Below, in pieces: positions 24,600 through 35,560 of a stretch of 64,000 bases of DNA. A program made the position numbers and the translations under genes. The DNA is from Guadua angustifolia (taxonomy: Eukaryota > Streptophyta > Magnoliopsida > Poales > Poaceae), in NCBI GenBank assembly GCA_036346375.1, contig CM070508.1, positions 19,846,852 through 19,910,851 of the forward strand, read 5' to 3'. The stretch's first letter is position 1, and every line of letters begins with the position of its first letter. A model generated the notes under the pieces. The model made no database searches. It was not told where the DNA came from and saw only the letters and a program-made list of their open reading frames with translations.

Positions 24600-25735
24600 T
24601 TCATAGACCTGTTGATTGTGAATGTGATGTACACTTTTGGTTTGTGAGCTGAATTTGTGAATTATTAATGCATTTTGCTATATGTGCTTGGTTGGCTATC
24701 CTAATTTGCTTTATGTTGTTATCATATCAAATGTTGTCTTTTGTCTGCTGAGTGGATGTCCTAGTTTTAGGGAAGTGCTGCCGAAATTTTTTACTCTTTA
24801 AGTGCATTACAATCTTTTAATAAATGGAAATTGCTTTAGGTTGAGTGAAATATGGTGTTGATCATAGTCTTTAACTTTGAGCAAAACACATTGGAAACAA
24901 ATTTAGTGAAGAAGTTGCATCCAAAATAAGAACAATTGCTCGAAGGAGGGAAAGTTTGGTTGTAAGTACTTACATACTTTTGTTTTCTTTCAATATGTAT
25001 GCCTAGTTATTATTATGCTTTATTTTGTCAGTAAAAGGAGTTATTATTATACTTTATTGACAGATTGAGAGAATTTTAAGTTGTTTTATTTTGTTTCTGC
25101 AGTACAAAATGTCGTGAATCAGAGAAACTAAAATACCCCCATATCCACTAAGTAATTGTGGAGTTTCGTAAACTTGCTTCTAGGTACATCGAATGAGTTT
25201 AGAGCACACTATGAAGGTATTAAAACATATATTTTTAGAGTTTTATTTTTCCTTAACAGTTTTGCTAGCTAATTATGGCATAGCTTAGTGTCCTGATGTT
25301 TTGTTTGCTGGTTTCTTGTGATGTCCATACCAGATGGTCAAGAACTCAGATTGTGGATTCATTAATTATCCCGAATGACGTAAACCGATAATTTCTCTCC
25401 AAACAATGACCTACATGTCGCTTTTGAAATTTACTAGTGTGGCTTGTCCATGTTCTTATTTCTTGTCTCGATGATTCATAGTCTTCGAACTTTGAGCAAA
25501 ACACATTGAATCACTAGTGAAATTATATTGTCATTGTTCGGGCAATATATTTGTGAATGTGTCAATGGAAACTTTGATCATTTGTGAATTGTATTGATGA
25601 ATGTGAATGTGTGTGAAATTATATGTTGTGATTGTTCGGGCAATTGGGGATATAAAACTGCTGGAATGGGGTTTTTTGCGTGTTAAAATTGGATTTTTTA
25701 AAATTCGCAGATTTTTTTTTTTATTTTACAACGTG
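24600..25735 (+). other. 3' region of CACTA-2, non-coding
   Basis: AT-rich, no open frame of interest. It contains a near copy (about 24,732-24,790) of a 55-60 bp block also present upstream of TNP2 (18,097-18,152; core TGTCTGCTGAGTGGATGTCC). A second short repeat pair is CTTTGAGCAAAACACATTG near 24,876 and 25,491. It is presumably the 3' UTR/terminator region between the second gene and the 3' subterminal array. Confidence 0.5.
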
Positions 25736-26330
25736 TCTCGGCTCTAACCATGCCGACGACACAAGATAGCCCCAGGTTCTTTCACCAGAAGGGGTCTGTG
25801 TCGTCGGCTATAGCCCAGGCCGAGGACATAGAGTGGACATCTGTGTCCTCGGCTTTAACCATGCCGACGACACAGATAGCACCAGGTTCTGTCACCAGAA
25901 GAGGTCTGTGTCGTCGGCTATAGCCCAGGCCGAGGACACAGATGTCCACTCTGTGTCCTCGGCTTTAACCATGCCGACGACACACATAGCCCCGTGTTCC
26001 GCACGGAAAAGGGTCTGTGGTCGGCTATAGCCCAGCCGAGGACACAGATGTCCACCTGTGTCGGCAAGATTAATTAGGGCCAAGACACAAGTGTCCCTCC
26101 AGACGGCAGACTTTATGTTCGCCGACGACAAATGTCGGGTGTCGGACCGGCCCGGATGGCATCGTGGTCGCTGGATTTATTGTGGCCGTGGACATAGGTT
26201 GGTTGTGTCGCCGACTACGCGGTCGTGGGACTTGTGTCGCCGGAGGCCGACGACATAGCCCCTGTGTCGGCGGTTTTGGCATCTGTGTCGTCGGTAAAAG
26301 CCGAGGACACTGAGCAAGATCCCTGTAGTG
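25735..26330. repeat. CACTA-2 3' subterminal motif array
   Basis: At least ten GTGTCGTCGGC or GTGTCCTCGGC words and their inverses occur, including three near-identical ~115-bp units carrying GGCTATAGCCCAGGCCGAGG (itself palindromic at GGCTATAGCC). Together with the 5' array these form the element's presumed transposase-binding regions. Confidence 0.85.
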
Positions 26331-28020
26331 TATATTCACGTGTAGAGGATATCAATGTTCAGTACGGAAAGAGCCGTAAATCTGTTCGTCCTAGGACCAT
26401 TTGGAAGAAGAGGTCAATATTCGGGACTTACCGCATCGAAGGAGTTAGATGTCCAGCATTGTATTGATGTCATGCATGTTGAGAAGAATGTCTCGCGACA
26501 ACTTGGTTGGCATCCTGCTGAACATACCGTGGAAGACCAAAGATGGTGTCAATGCTCGTCGCGACATGGCCTACATGGGAATCGTGCCCTGACTTGCGGT
26601 GATAGAGGAGGATGGAAAAGGCCCGTACATCCTCGCTGCATGCTACACCTGCCCAAGAAGGAGAAAGAAGATCTCTGCAAATGTCTCCAAAGTATTAAAG
26701 TTCCATCCGCTACTCCATGAACATTAAGAAGCTTGTGTCTATGGATGATTTGAATTGTTGGGCATGAAGTCCCATGATCGCCATGTCTTGATGACCCAAA
26801 TGCTCCTGGGTTGCAATCCGAAATATTCTCCCAGAGGATGTCAGTTGGCAATCACAAAGTTGTGTTATTTCTTCAATGCGATCTCTCTCGCAGTTATTGA
26901 CCCCGATGTACTAGACAACTTACAGGCGTGAGGTGGTGCGACTCGGTCACCTTGAGATGCATTTTCCACCGTCGTTCTTTGGACGAATGGTCCACCTTGT
27001 TGTTCACCTTGTCGAGAGATTAAGATATGTGGACCCGCTTTCCTACGCTACATGTATCCGCTCGAGAGGTACATGGGTATATTAAAGTCGACGTGAGGAA
27101 TCGGCCGAAGCTCGAGGGTAGTATTATTGAAGGTTATGGGGTGAAGAGGTTATTGAGTTTCGTGGACTACGGGTAAAAGACAAGCAATCGGTGTTCAGAT
27201 CTCGCCATGAGGGCAGACTTCTTTGGTAAAGGAACGTTGGGTCCAAACTAATGAGTCCGAGGTTTGATATGTATTGCAAGGCGATTTCACGATCTTGCGA
27301 GAATAACCTGAAGTTCGACCATACATCGAAAGCAAAGATAAGTTGATATTACGGAAGAGAATCCACAAATAGATGAGCTTTCCATCGCACAAGAACACAA
27401 TGATCGATTCCTCACATGGTTCAAAGAAAAGCGGAGGTCTCTTTATCGAGAATGTAAAATGGTTGGTCGACGGACCAAGATTTAATGTCTGTACATGGCA
27501 GGGTGCGATATTAATGGTTACACCTTTACACCGAGAGTCAAGATGCCAAGAGTATCGCCCAAAACAGTGGTGTGAGTATAAATGCTTTCTCGATGATCAT
27601 CACTCAAAAATGCTTCCCCAACCGCAATGAACTCCTACTATGGGATGATCAAGAAATTTGGGAGCTCGACACGGAATATACCAAGTTCCATTGTTCCGAT
27701 GTAAGTGGGTACGACTTCCACATGGAGTGAAGGTCGACAAGAGAGGCTTTACTATTGTGGATCTCGAGAGACTCGCCTACAAAGATGATCCGTTTGTCCT
27801 TCGAAGCAAGCAACTCAAGTCTTTTATGTGCGCGATCCGCCAATCCAAGGTTGCACGCCGTTCTTCATGGCAAGAGACGGATCGAGGAGTTGAAGATGTT
27901 GTAGATGAAGAAGAGTATAACCAATTCGATGAGATACCTTCATTTGCGAGATGGGGCTTGTCTTAGCGGGGATGGCGACACACATGGAGCCAATTACATG
28001 CGAGTAGATCATCATGAAGG
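26331..28020 (+). pseudogene. CACTA-1 TNP2-type transposase, 3' part
   Basis: The reading resumes after the TAT duplication. WKKRSIFGTYRIEGVRCPALY and, in another frame, CIDVMHVEKNVS (26,460-26,490) match the end of Transposase_21. HPRCMLHLPKKEKEDLCKCL and KSHDRHVLMTQML (26,620-26,800), then LAITKLCYFFNAISLAVIDP (26,846-26,910) and YPLERYMGILKS (about 27,055) match DUF4218. LFIENVKWLVDGPRFNVCTWQG (27,440-27,505) and DLERLAYKDDPFVL with QATQVFYVRDPP in another frame (27,760-27,845), then VEDVVDEEEYNQFDEIP (27,890-27,940), match DUF4216. Five or more frameshifts are needed. The end lies near 28,020, where AT-rich non-coding sequence begins. Confidence 0.88.
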
Positions 28021-28469
28021 GCAATATTGTAAATAAATGGACTATTATAATGTATGTAAAATAGTATTGTAAATCCAAAGTGATTAATTGTGTTTGGAGG
28101 CTTGATGGAAATGCATGCAATTTCTCTTTATGCCTGCACTTTGTGCCATAATTTGTGAAAGAAAATTCCATTTGATGAAATTATTGTTGGGAAAGCTTGT
28201 AAATAGTCAAAAGTTCATTTCGGAAATTTTCGTACAATTCAGATTAATTTGAAAAAGTTTTGACTTTTCTCGCTTTACGACAAATCATGTCTCTGAAATG
28301 AATTTTGGCATATTTCTTGAATGAGGTCGCTTTTTCCAAAAATTATTTTATGAAAAGTTTTGCAAGTATCTGAAATATGTTTACGCAAAATTTGTAATAA
28401 TTTCAACAATGTATGACAAAGTTATGGTATTTTCTCTCTTTGTCGAAATGCTGAAAATTCAGAACTTGC

Positions 28470-29035
28470 GATGTGCGAAAAGGAATAGTGCAATAAACTA
28501 CATCGATTATCGGTTTTATTAAAAAAGTAATCTTGATGACTAACATCGATGTTCTATTAGAAAATTGTGATAAAGCATCGATGTCGGTTTTATTAAAAAG
28601 TGATAATCGATAACTAACATCGATGTTTTATTAGAAAAGTGATGATAAAGCATCGATATCGGTTTTATTAAAAAGTGATACTAATGATGAAGCATCGAAG
28701 TCGGTTTTCTTAAAAGAGTGATACTAATGACGATGCATCGATGTCGGTTTTCTTAAAAAGTGATACCGATAACTAACATCGATGTTTTATTAGAAAAGTG
28801 ATGATAAAGCATCGAAGTCGGTTTTATTAAAAAGTGATACTAATAATGACGAAGCATCGATGTCGGTTTTCTAAAAGAGTGATACTAATGACGAAACATC
28901 GAGATCGGTTTTCTTAAAAGAGTGATACTAATGTATAAGCATCGAGATCGGTTTTCTTAAAAGAGTGATACTAATGATAGCATCGATGTCGGTTTTCTTA
29001 AAAGAGTGATACTAATGATAGCGTTAATCTATATT
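28470..29035. repeat. Internal motif array between the two genes of CACTA-1
   Basis: About ten units of 45-60 bp share the core CATCGATGTCGGTTTT, then TTAAAA and AGTGATACTAATGA. The core is clearly related to the subterminal unit of the same element (CATCGAATCGGTTCTTTT with GTGATAGTGATG). The array ends 5 bp before the AACCCCGG...AACCCTAGCC stretch that opens the second gene. It is presumably a second protein-binding promoter region. Confidence 0.75.
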
Positions 29036-29039
29036 TTCT

Positions 29040-29310
29040 TAAAACCCCGGCTCACGCTTAACCCTAGCCATTTCTTGTACCACCCCACGCTCGTCTTTCC
29101 GCCGCCCCACGCCGGTGCCTCGCCTCCCGCCCGGTGCCTCGCCTCGCCCAGCCTCCCGGCGCCCGGTGCCTCGCCTCGACCCAAGCGCGCCCGCCTCCCC
29201 GACGCCTCGGTGCCTCGCCTCGCCCGTCGCCGGTGCCTCGCCTCCCGCCTCCGAGACGCGCCCGCCTCCCGCCTGTTCAGCGACACTTGCCGCCCTTGAC
29301 GCCTTCGTGA
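29040..29310 (+). other. GC-rich first exon of the CACTA-1 second gene
   Basis: It starts with AACCCTAGCC (a telo-box-like motif common in plant 5' leaders). It is dominated by GGTGCCTCGCCTC, which occurs five times between 29,113 and 29,245 as an irregular tandem repeat. It ends near CGCCTTCGTGAGTATCTTG, which looks like a splice donor (GTGAGTAT). Composition is far from the AT-rich surroundings. Open frames here are low complexity, so it is probably a leader exon. Confidence 0.5.
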
Positions 29311-30205
29311 GTATCTTGCCAGACTTTGTTCTCTGCTGGCCGAGGTGTTGGTCTTTGCTCAATGATGAACTAGGGTTTATATATATGATCGTAACATTTT
29401 CTTACGTGTTTTAGGCCTTGAATTATAGACTTGAATGCTTAGAAGAATTGATCATTTTGCTGTCGAGAATATACTCGTGTGATAACTTTGTTATTGCTTA
29501 GTTCATTCTCTGTCGGTTTAGTTCAATTCACTAGTTTACGCTTACTTGTGTTACTAGAATCGAGTCTCTGAATGCTTTGAACCATACTCGGTATTGATCG
29601 GTGCCTAACGATTCTTGATTAATCAATACTTGTTTGATTATTGATCTATTTTGATTGATCTCGTATATGAGTAATCTTAAGCGATGTCTAAATTGATTTA
29701 GTTCATGCTAGTGGTATGAGTAAATCAAGACAATTCTTTAGTGTGCATTTTAAGGTGGTAAGAATTCAAGGCCTAATCCATTGAATAATTTGTTAGCCCA
29801 TTTGTGATTGTGGTGAAGATTCTTATCTTCATCCAAACCCTAATCTGAGAGCACTAATCATAAACCATATTGGGTCTTGTAGACATAGAGCAATTGACAA
29901 CGGTCTTTTGAGTGTCTTCTTATCTTTGATTATCATTACATTAAATTCTAGCCGTATTACATTTGAAACACAAACCAAATAACGAGATAGTACTATGGGG
30001 TTATTTGCAAAGTTGATTCTGATAAGTTCAATTTTGAAAACTACTTGGCGCCACTACCGCCAGTATAGTGCTTTTTCTTGTACTTGTATTTTTTACTGTA
30101 TGTTATTATTGTTCTTGTAATATGATCTACGTTAGAGTTCAAAATCGTAATATCGTCTCCGTCGAGAGTACTTGATTATGAATATGCCATTTCAGCATAT
30201 TCATA

Positions 30206-30490
30206 AGCAAGCGATCTCAATTGTCCACGTTTTGACGATTCGAGGATATGTGGTTCGAGCAAGTTCTGAGCTATGTTGTACAACTTCAGAGTTGATTTGA
30301 TGGCGTTTCCTGGTGTTCTCCGGATACACACCCTCTTGACTGTTGTCGAGGCGTGTATCCGGAGAACATGGGAGATGTCTGAAATTTTCTCCGGTTGTAC
30401 AACGGCTCAGAACTTGCTCGAACCACATATCCTCGAATGGGATAGGACCAAACCTATTTAGAGATTAGGGGTTATCGTTGAGTGCGTATT
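30206..30490 (+). promoter_or_regulatory. Hairpin leader upstream of the second gene, CACTA-1 copy B
   Basis: This is a near copy of 13,311-13,590 with the same order of blocks: TTGTCCACGTTTT, GAGGATATGTGGTTCGAGCA, TTGTACAAC, TTCTCCGGATACACACCCTC and its inverse, then TTGTACAACGGCT and CCTATTTAGAGATTAG. Pairing between arms is preserved despite substitutions. It lies about 370 bp before the ATG used for the second protein. Confidence 0.8.
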
Positions 30491-30856
30491 TAGTTGGTCA
30501 GAGATATTGCATGTTATGTAAACACTAACTTGACCTTCTTGTGTTGCTATTCTTGCATTAGTACATTAATGCTCAAATTCTCTGTTGATGTTGTGAAATC
30601 TGAAACTTGTTGGTGTAAGTAAACATCTGCTAGTGCTAAATTCACTTGTCATATGGAATGGGCTTTTGTTTTTTTATCTAAGCAGAGGTTAGAGTTTAAG
30701 TTGCGTAACCCACATGTCAAGTGCATATAGTAGCTTCAAATTGCTTTCTCTCATGTCACACATATGACCATATCAGATAAGAAAACTCAAAATGTCGCAA
30801 CTAGAGAGCATCGGCAAATGCGCCAGTGAGTAGAAGGTGCTGCTCAGGGGCCGAGC

Positions 30857-31582
30857 ATGGTTCCAATTACTCAAGGGCCGAGTAAGGTGAGGAAGCCCCG
30901 AGGACCAAACAAAGGGGCTACAGGGAGAACGCCGCAGGTTCTCCGCTTCAATGCCACGGGGGTCTGCACGGGCCCTCCTAAGTACAAGGGGCGATACCGG
31001 TCATTCCTTGGCCAATTGGTGAGGGAGAGAGTGCCCATAACAATTAAGGATTGGAGAAAGGAAGTCAGCGCTGAGCAGAAGAATCGGTTGTGGGACGAGG
31101 TTAAGAGTAAATGGATTATAGAGGAGGACGATGAACCCAACGCGAGACGGTACGCCTTGAAGAGGATGGGTGTGGCCTTGAGGCACTTCAAGACCCTTAT
31201 GCACAGCGAGTGCGCGGCGGAAAGGCCGTACACCATTCGAGAAGTATCCATTTGTGACCCCGATGTTTGGGACGGAGTTCACGAGGATGAAGGGTACGCC
31301 CGAGGAAAGAGCGGTGAGAGAGAGGAACACCGCTGTCGGAGGCTTAACATGCACCCGCACCACCTCAGACAGTGCGGCTATGAGGGGAAGAAGGCAGAGT
31401 GGGCGCGACAAGCCGAGGAGTGCGCTCACTCCGGGACGGCGATGCCTTACTCCCACATATCTGAGGAGCGGGCACGCAACTGGGTATTAGCGAGGACAAA
31501 GAAAACCCCTGACGGGCAGCTTGTAGTTGCAAACCCTGCTACCGCTCAAGTCGTCTCTACCATCGTAAGACATCTAACTTAG
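30857..31582 (+). CDS. CACTA-1 second protein, Transposase_24-type exon
   Basis: An uninterrupted 241-codon frame begins MVPITQGPSKVRKPRGPNKG, a basic N-terminus. Residues ~45-130 (SFLGQLVRERVPITIKDW, then NRLWDEVKSKWIIEED, ARRYALKRMGVALRHFK) follow the pattern of the plant Transposase_24 (Ptta/En/Spm) family. A later ARQAEECAHSGTAMPYSHIS block is also typical. The exon probably ends at the donor GTAAGA (31,565), because the last codons run into AT-rich intron-like sequence. It is the best preserved coding exon in the window. By analogy with En/Spm TNPA it may bind the motif arrays of the element; this is an inference. Upstream in-frame ATGs exist but the leader hairpin lies before them. Confidence 0.75.
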   Translation: MVPITQGPSKVRKPRGPNKGATGRTPQVLRFNATGVCTGPPKYKGRYRSFLGQLVRERVPITIKDWRKEVSAEQKNRLWDEVKSKWIIEEDDEPNARRYALKRMGVALRHFKTLMHSECAAERPYTIREVSICDPDVWDGVHEDEGYARGKSGEREEHRCRRLNMHPHHLRQCGYEGKKAEWARQAEECAHSGTAMPYSHISEERARNWVLARTKKTPDGQLVVANPATAQVVSTIVRHLT

Positions 31583-31619
31583 TACAATAAATTGACCCAA
31601 CTTGTTGTATTTCAAATCT

Positions 31620-34600
31620 AATTCAGACTCGCTTATTACAGAAGAGGTCACCAAAGAAAAGAACAGGACCTTCCGAGCCAAGGGTCGCAGGACATCCTGT
31701 CGCTCTGCGATCGGAAGTCCGACCATAAGGGGCGGGTGCTTGCCGTGAGGGCGGACACACGAAGAGGTCCTACTTTCAACATGACGCTGCGAGTGCCGTA
31801 TCAAGGTCATGGCAGGCACGTGAGGAGCGCCTCAAGGACACACTAAGGGAGCAGCTGAGAGAGGAGATTAAGGAGGAGATGAGGGGGGAGATGACACGAC
31901 GTGAGGAGGAGATAAGAGGGGAGATGATGGCACGTGAGGATCGCCTGAGGGCCGAGATGATGGCGATGATTTCCTGAGTCGAGCCGATGCCCTCGGCTCT
32001 CAGAGAAAGTCGTGCCCGACCTAGCATTGCGGTTCCAAAAATGATAAGACCGGTCCCGGTGAAGGTAATAATTAATTTTTTACGAGTTAAAGCTACGAGT
32101 GTAACTCCCGCAATGTTTTTTTCAAGTTGTACACTTCTTGCAGGTGCTCGTGAAGTGCCACTCACCATCATGACGGAGGATGGATTTCCGTCGAGGTTGA
32201 CGCGGGTTGCATTTCCATGCAACGAGACCGACTTGTGCATGGTCACTGTGGGGAAGGGCTACATGAGGTGCAGTGGACTACGCCCACGAAGACTTCTTAT
32301 CACATGTGCTCGATTTCCAACGAAGATATCACCACTCTCAGCAAGCACGCATGTCATTCATCAAGTGGCCCACGACGGGTGTCGTCTTGGTCAAGGTAAA
32401 AAGTCCCTCCACGTCTTCTCTACCATTCCAAGACTCTGCGATAAGTTAAATATATGCGTTTCAGAGGTTCCTCCTGCGCCGCCTCCCGCCTCCCTGACTG
32501 CTGATCGATCCCTGCTCCTCACTTTGCCGCCTCCTCCTCCGCCTGATCTGCTCTTGCTCCTGCTCCTGGCTTGCGCCTCCTCCTCCCCTGCTCCCATAGA
32601 ACCACAGAAGGCCTCCGAGACTTCAGAGAACCACAAGAGGCCTCCGAGACTCCTTCCGCCAAGAGGGCAAAGTCGACCGAGGCCACAGCGCCCTTTAAGG
32701 TACCGAAAAGCCCTCTCGCCCGACCTCGGAGACTCCTTCGCCTAGAAAGAAGAGTCAAGACAGAGCCTGTGCACCTCAGATGATTATAAGGCCTACGAGC
32801 ATGGAAAGCCCCGATTGCATCGCCTAACCGAATGATCTAGGCAAGTGGACTCGCCTCCTCCATGGATGGTACCTTGATAAGGTGAAGGGGAAGAGCGCCG
32901 AGTCGACTTCAGCGTGAAGTATAAAATGGTACATTTTCACCGTGAGGAGAATGGAACATTCCCGTCGATTTGAGGATCTATTCCGTGTGTACCAAATGAA
33001 AGCCGTCGATATTTCTACTTTACGATCATGGACGTTGTGAGTATCACACCATATAGCTTGCGCCATGACTTTTATAGGATTTTGCATTATGTTTTCTCAC
33101 ATTCAACACGAGTTGCAGGATAATGAGACAACGAGCCGTGATTTAATCTACACGACGTTGGGTTTCTCGACCCGAGCTTGTGTTCTGCGATCATGGCTAG
33201 GCTTCAACGGGGTTCGTTGCTAGCTACATCAAGGGGGTATTGTGTCGAGTCGAAGAAGGACTTCATTGTATTGCCGTACCAGGAGTAAGTAGTACTTTTC
33301 GATTCAATTACTTATACGCACTTAAAACCGTATGTGAACTTATTTCCTTGCACTACATTTTATTTAATAAGCAACCATTGGGTTCTACTCGTCCTCGTCC
33401 GAGTGAAAACACAGTCTACACATTTAACTCGATCGAGAAGAGACCGATGGCATCTGTGATCAAGCCTCCTTTGCGTAAGTAAGCGCATTATTGAAACCTA
33501 ACACATCGAGGAATTTAACTACGTTTATTTTTTTGACTCAATGGTGCTCTCCAATGTATGTAGGGGTTTCTCGGACTATGTCGATGAAGGAGGGCGCACG
33601 ACGACAAAAAGGGCAAGACACCGCAAGATAAGCGATTTAAGGTACAAGTGCCTAGCATATATATGATTAATTTTTTGACATCTAATCTTCGTGGGCTGAA
33701 TTTCTTTTCTTTCTTCGATTGCCATCAACAGGCAGCGGTGACCATTCTTGGCTTCTATGTCATGCAAGACATGCTCATCGTGGCTCAACAACTCACACCA
33801 TTTCCCTAAGGTATAATTTTCTATACGATCAAGTATTAGATTTATGAAGTAATACAAAATAATTCTATTGGAACACCGCCATTATCTAAAAGCACTAGTA
33901 TTAGTTAGCTCTACATGAAACACTAGTGTGGTCCAATCCAAAAGCGTGAAGCTTCTAAAAGGCGGTGCTACATGACGTAATATTGTTCCATTTGAATTTT
34001 AGTAGAAAATTACATCACTATATTTTTGCTTGGCCTTAGGAGTATCTGTTTTAAAATATTTGTTATTTGAGAATCAAAGAGCGTTATCGTAATGTTTCAC
34101 TCTTGACCCTATTTAAATGCTTTAAAAGAGATTAAGTGGTTACGGTGTGTTATTTATTATTAATTTTTCTTAGATTTAGTACTTGTTGGTTTGTGTGTGT
34201 ACTATGTGTTATGAGATTAGGACTCTAAACCGAATTCATTTAGACTCTATCTCTTTATGGTGTGGTCAAATCCGAACTCCTCTCTCATACTGTTATATAT
34301 ATCGGGTGCTTCTAATTATAAAAGATAGAATCAATAAAAAGGGAAAGAAAATTTCACCTCTTACATTATGTGTCTATTGTTCTTGATCCCGCGATTGCGT
34401 CTATAATTTGTGATTGATCGTGGGCGTTCGACAACGTTTTACAACGCTATAGACAAATATAATGGCATGAAGGGAGTAGCTTTTTACATTTGTCCTTTCA
34501 GCGCATTGAGGCATTACTCAATGTCTTTACTAGAATATTAGCTTCTCACATTTGGATTTTTTTTCTGTTTTGAATTAATCTTTTATAATCCAAATATTTT

Positions 34601-34880
34601 CTAAACCTGCTCGTAGTTCCTGTCTATTTTTGTGATTGCCCCCTAATACTTATCTATGTTTCCCTAATTTTATGTACATGCATAATAATATACTTAGCCT
34701 TTTACATAGAAATTTTGAAACTGAAATTAATCATTTTCATTTTGCGTAAGATCAATATCCCCGAGAAGAGTTTAGACAAAGAAAGCACTCAACAATTTAC
34801 GAGACCACTTATGCGGTGGTCTTGGTTAGAAGTTATATCGAGGATGGCAGTTTAGAGATCCCGACGATCGTACTAGTCCA
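31620..34880 (+). pseudogene. CACTA-1 second gene, 3' exons with coiled coil and Ulp1-like region
   Basis: 31,812-31,978 reads as a charged coiled coil (EERLKDTLREQLREEIKEEM and further EEM/EEI heptads). 32,140-32,790 holds decayed exons and a Pro/Ser-rich linker. 33,120-33,560 matches the layout of Ulp1 (C48) cysteine proteases in plant transposons. DLIYTTLGFLDPSL-like and VESKKDFIVLPYQ precede an intron (donor GTAAGT at 33,284; acceptor before 33,372). NHWVLLVLV, with the catalytic-type His, follows, then YTFNSIEK where the usual Asp is Asn. DYVDEGGRTTTKRARH and TILGFYVMQDM follow. Frameshifts break it, and a catalytic Cys cannot be confirmed. The most 3' coding-like block is at about 34,750-34,880. 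Confidence 0.6.
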
Positions 34881-35109
34881 TATGTACTAAACAATATTAA
34901 TAATATATGTCAATGTGATATGTATCGGAGGAAGTCCATGTCTTGATTGTCATGTTTGTGTTGTCTATTGTGATCGACTATGATATATATGTGTTGTAAT
35001 TAAAGCGATTCATTACGTGAATGTGATATATGCATCATGTCTTCGTATTGTGAATGTGATGATATATATATTGTGCATATTGTTTTAATCAGGCTTTTTT
35101 GGAGAAATT

Positions 35110-35535
35110 GCAAAATGGCACACCCCAATGGGTCATCGAATCGGTTCTTTAAGGAAGTGATTGTGATGATACCATCATCGAATCGGTTCTTTAAGGAAGT
35201 GATTACGATGACACCTCATCGAATCGGTTCTTTAAGAAAAGTGATTACGATGACACACTCATCAGAATCGGTTCTTTTGCGGAACCGATTCTGATGAGTA
35301 TGTCATCAGAATCACTTTTCTTAAAGAACCGATTCTGATGAGGTGGTCATCAGAATCACTTCCCTTAAAGAACCGATTCTGATGATGGTATCATCACAAT
35401 CACTTCCTTAAAGAACCGATCGATGACGCTTTATCACGACGGGTCAAAACCGATTCTGATAGCTCCACCTCATCACTATCTAAGGACATCGTATCGCGAC
35501 TAGAACCGATTCTAATGCTAAAAAAGAACCGATTC
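35110..35535. repeat. CACTA-1 3' subterminal motif array
   Basis: About ten copies of GAATCGGTTCTTTA..GAAGTGATT..GATGA occur. The left half of the array is direct, the right half is inverted (AAAGAACCGATTCTGATGA), so the whole array can fold on itself around 35,280. Units match those at 12,432-12,900. Confidence 0.85.
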
Positions 35536-35560
35536 TGATGTGCCGTTCTGTAGTAGTAAT

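Larger units (their letters stand above)
15386..26330 (+). mobile_element. CACTA-2, nested inside the TNP2 gene of CACTA-1, TSD TAT
   Basis: It starts CACTACAGGAAACAAG and ends CTTGCTCAGTG-type sequence with CCCTGTAGTG; the inverted terminus is CACTACAGG. It is flanked by TAT at 15,383-15,385 and 26,331-26,333, the 3-bp TSD expected of CACTA elements. Removing it rejoins the CACTA-1 transposase reading. At 10.9 kb it carries subterminal arrays of GTGTCGTCGGC/GCCGACGACAC motifs at both ends, a decayed TNP2 gene and a decayed Transposase_24-type gene, both on the plus strand. Termini are intact, so it might still be mobilised in trans. Confidence 0.95.
12411..35556 (+). mobile_element. CACTA-1, En/Spm-type transposon (about 12.2 kb without nested CACTA-2)
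   Basis: The termini form a 21-bp inverted repeat: CTACTACAGAACG-CACATCA at 12,411-12,431 and its inverse at 35,536-35,556, with one mismatch. The outermost bases read TACTACAG instead of the usual CACTACAG at both ends. Inside are subterminal motif arrays (12.43-12.90 and 35.11-35.54 kb), a TNP2-type gene (from 13,890, resuming at 26,331), an internal motif array (28.47-29.03 kb) and a second gene (29.04 to about 34.88 kb). No 3-bp TSD is visible; instead both sides are bordered by copies of segment S. Many frameshifts show that it is no longer autonomous. Confidence 0.9.

Noticed and set aside
28470..29035. CRISPR-like array
   Set aside because: Units vary in length and sequence, there are no constant repeats with unique spacers, and the setting is a plant transposon. 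It is a transposon motif array.
29029..29414. Arg/Ala/Gly-rich frames of 85-107 codons on both strands
   Set aside because: All come from the GGTGCCTCGCCTC repeat; equally open in several frames, so not evidence of a protein.
30871..31456. Minus-strand frames of 126 and 151 codons
   Set aside because: They are shadows of the well-supported Transposase_24 exon on the plus strand.
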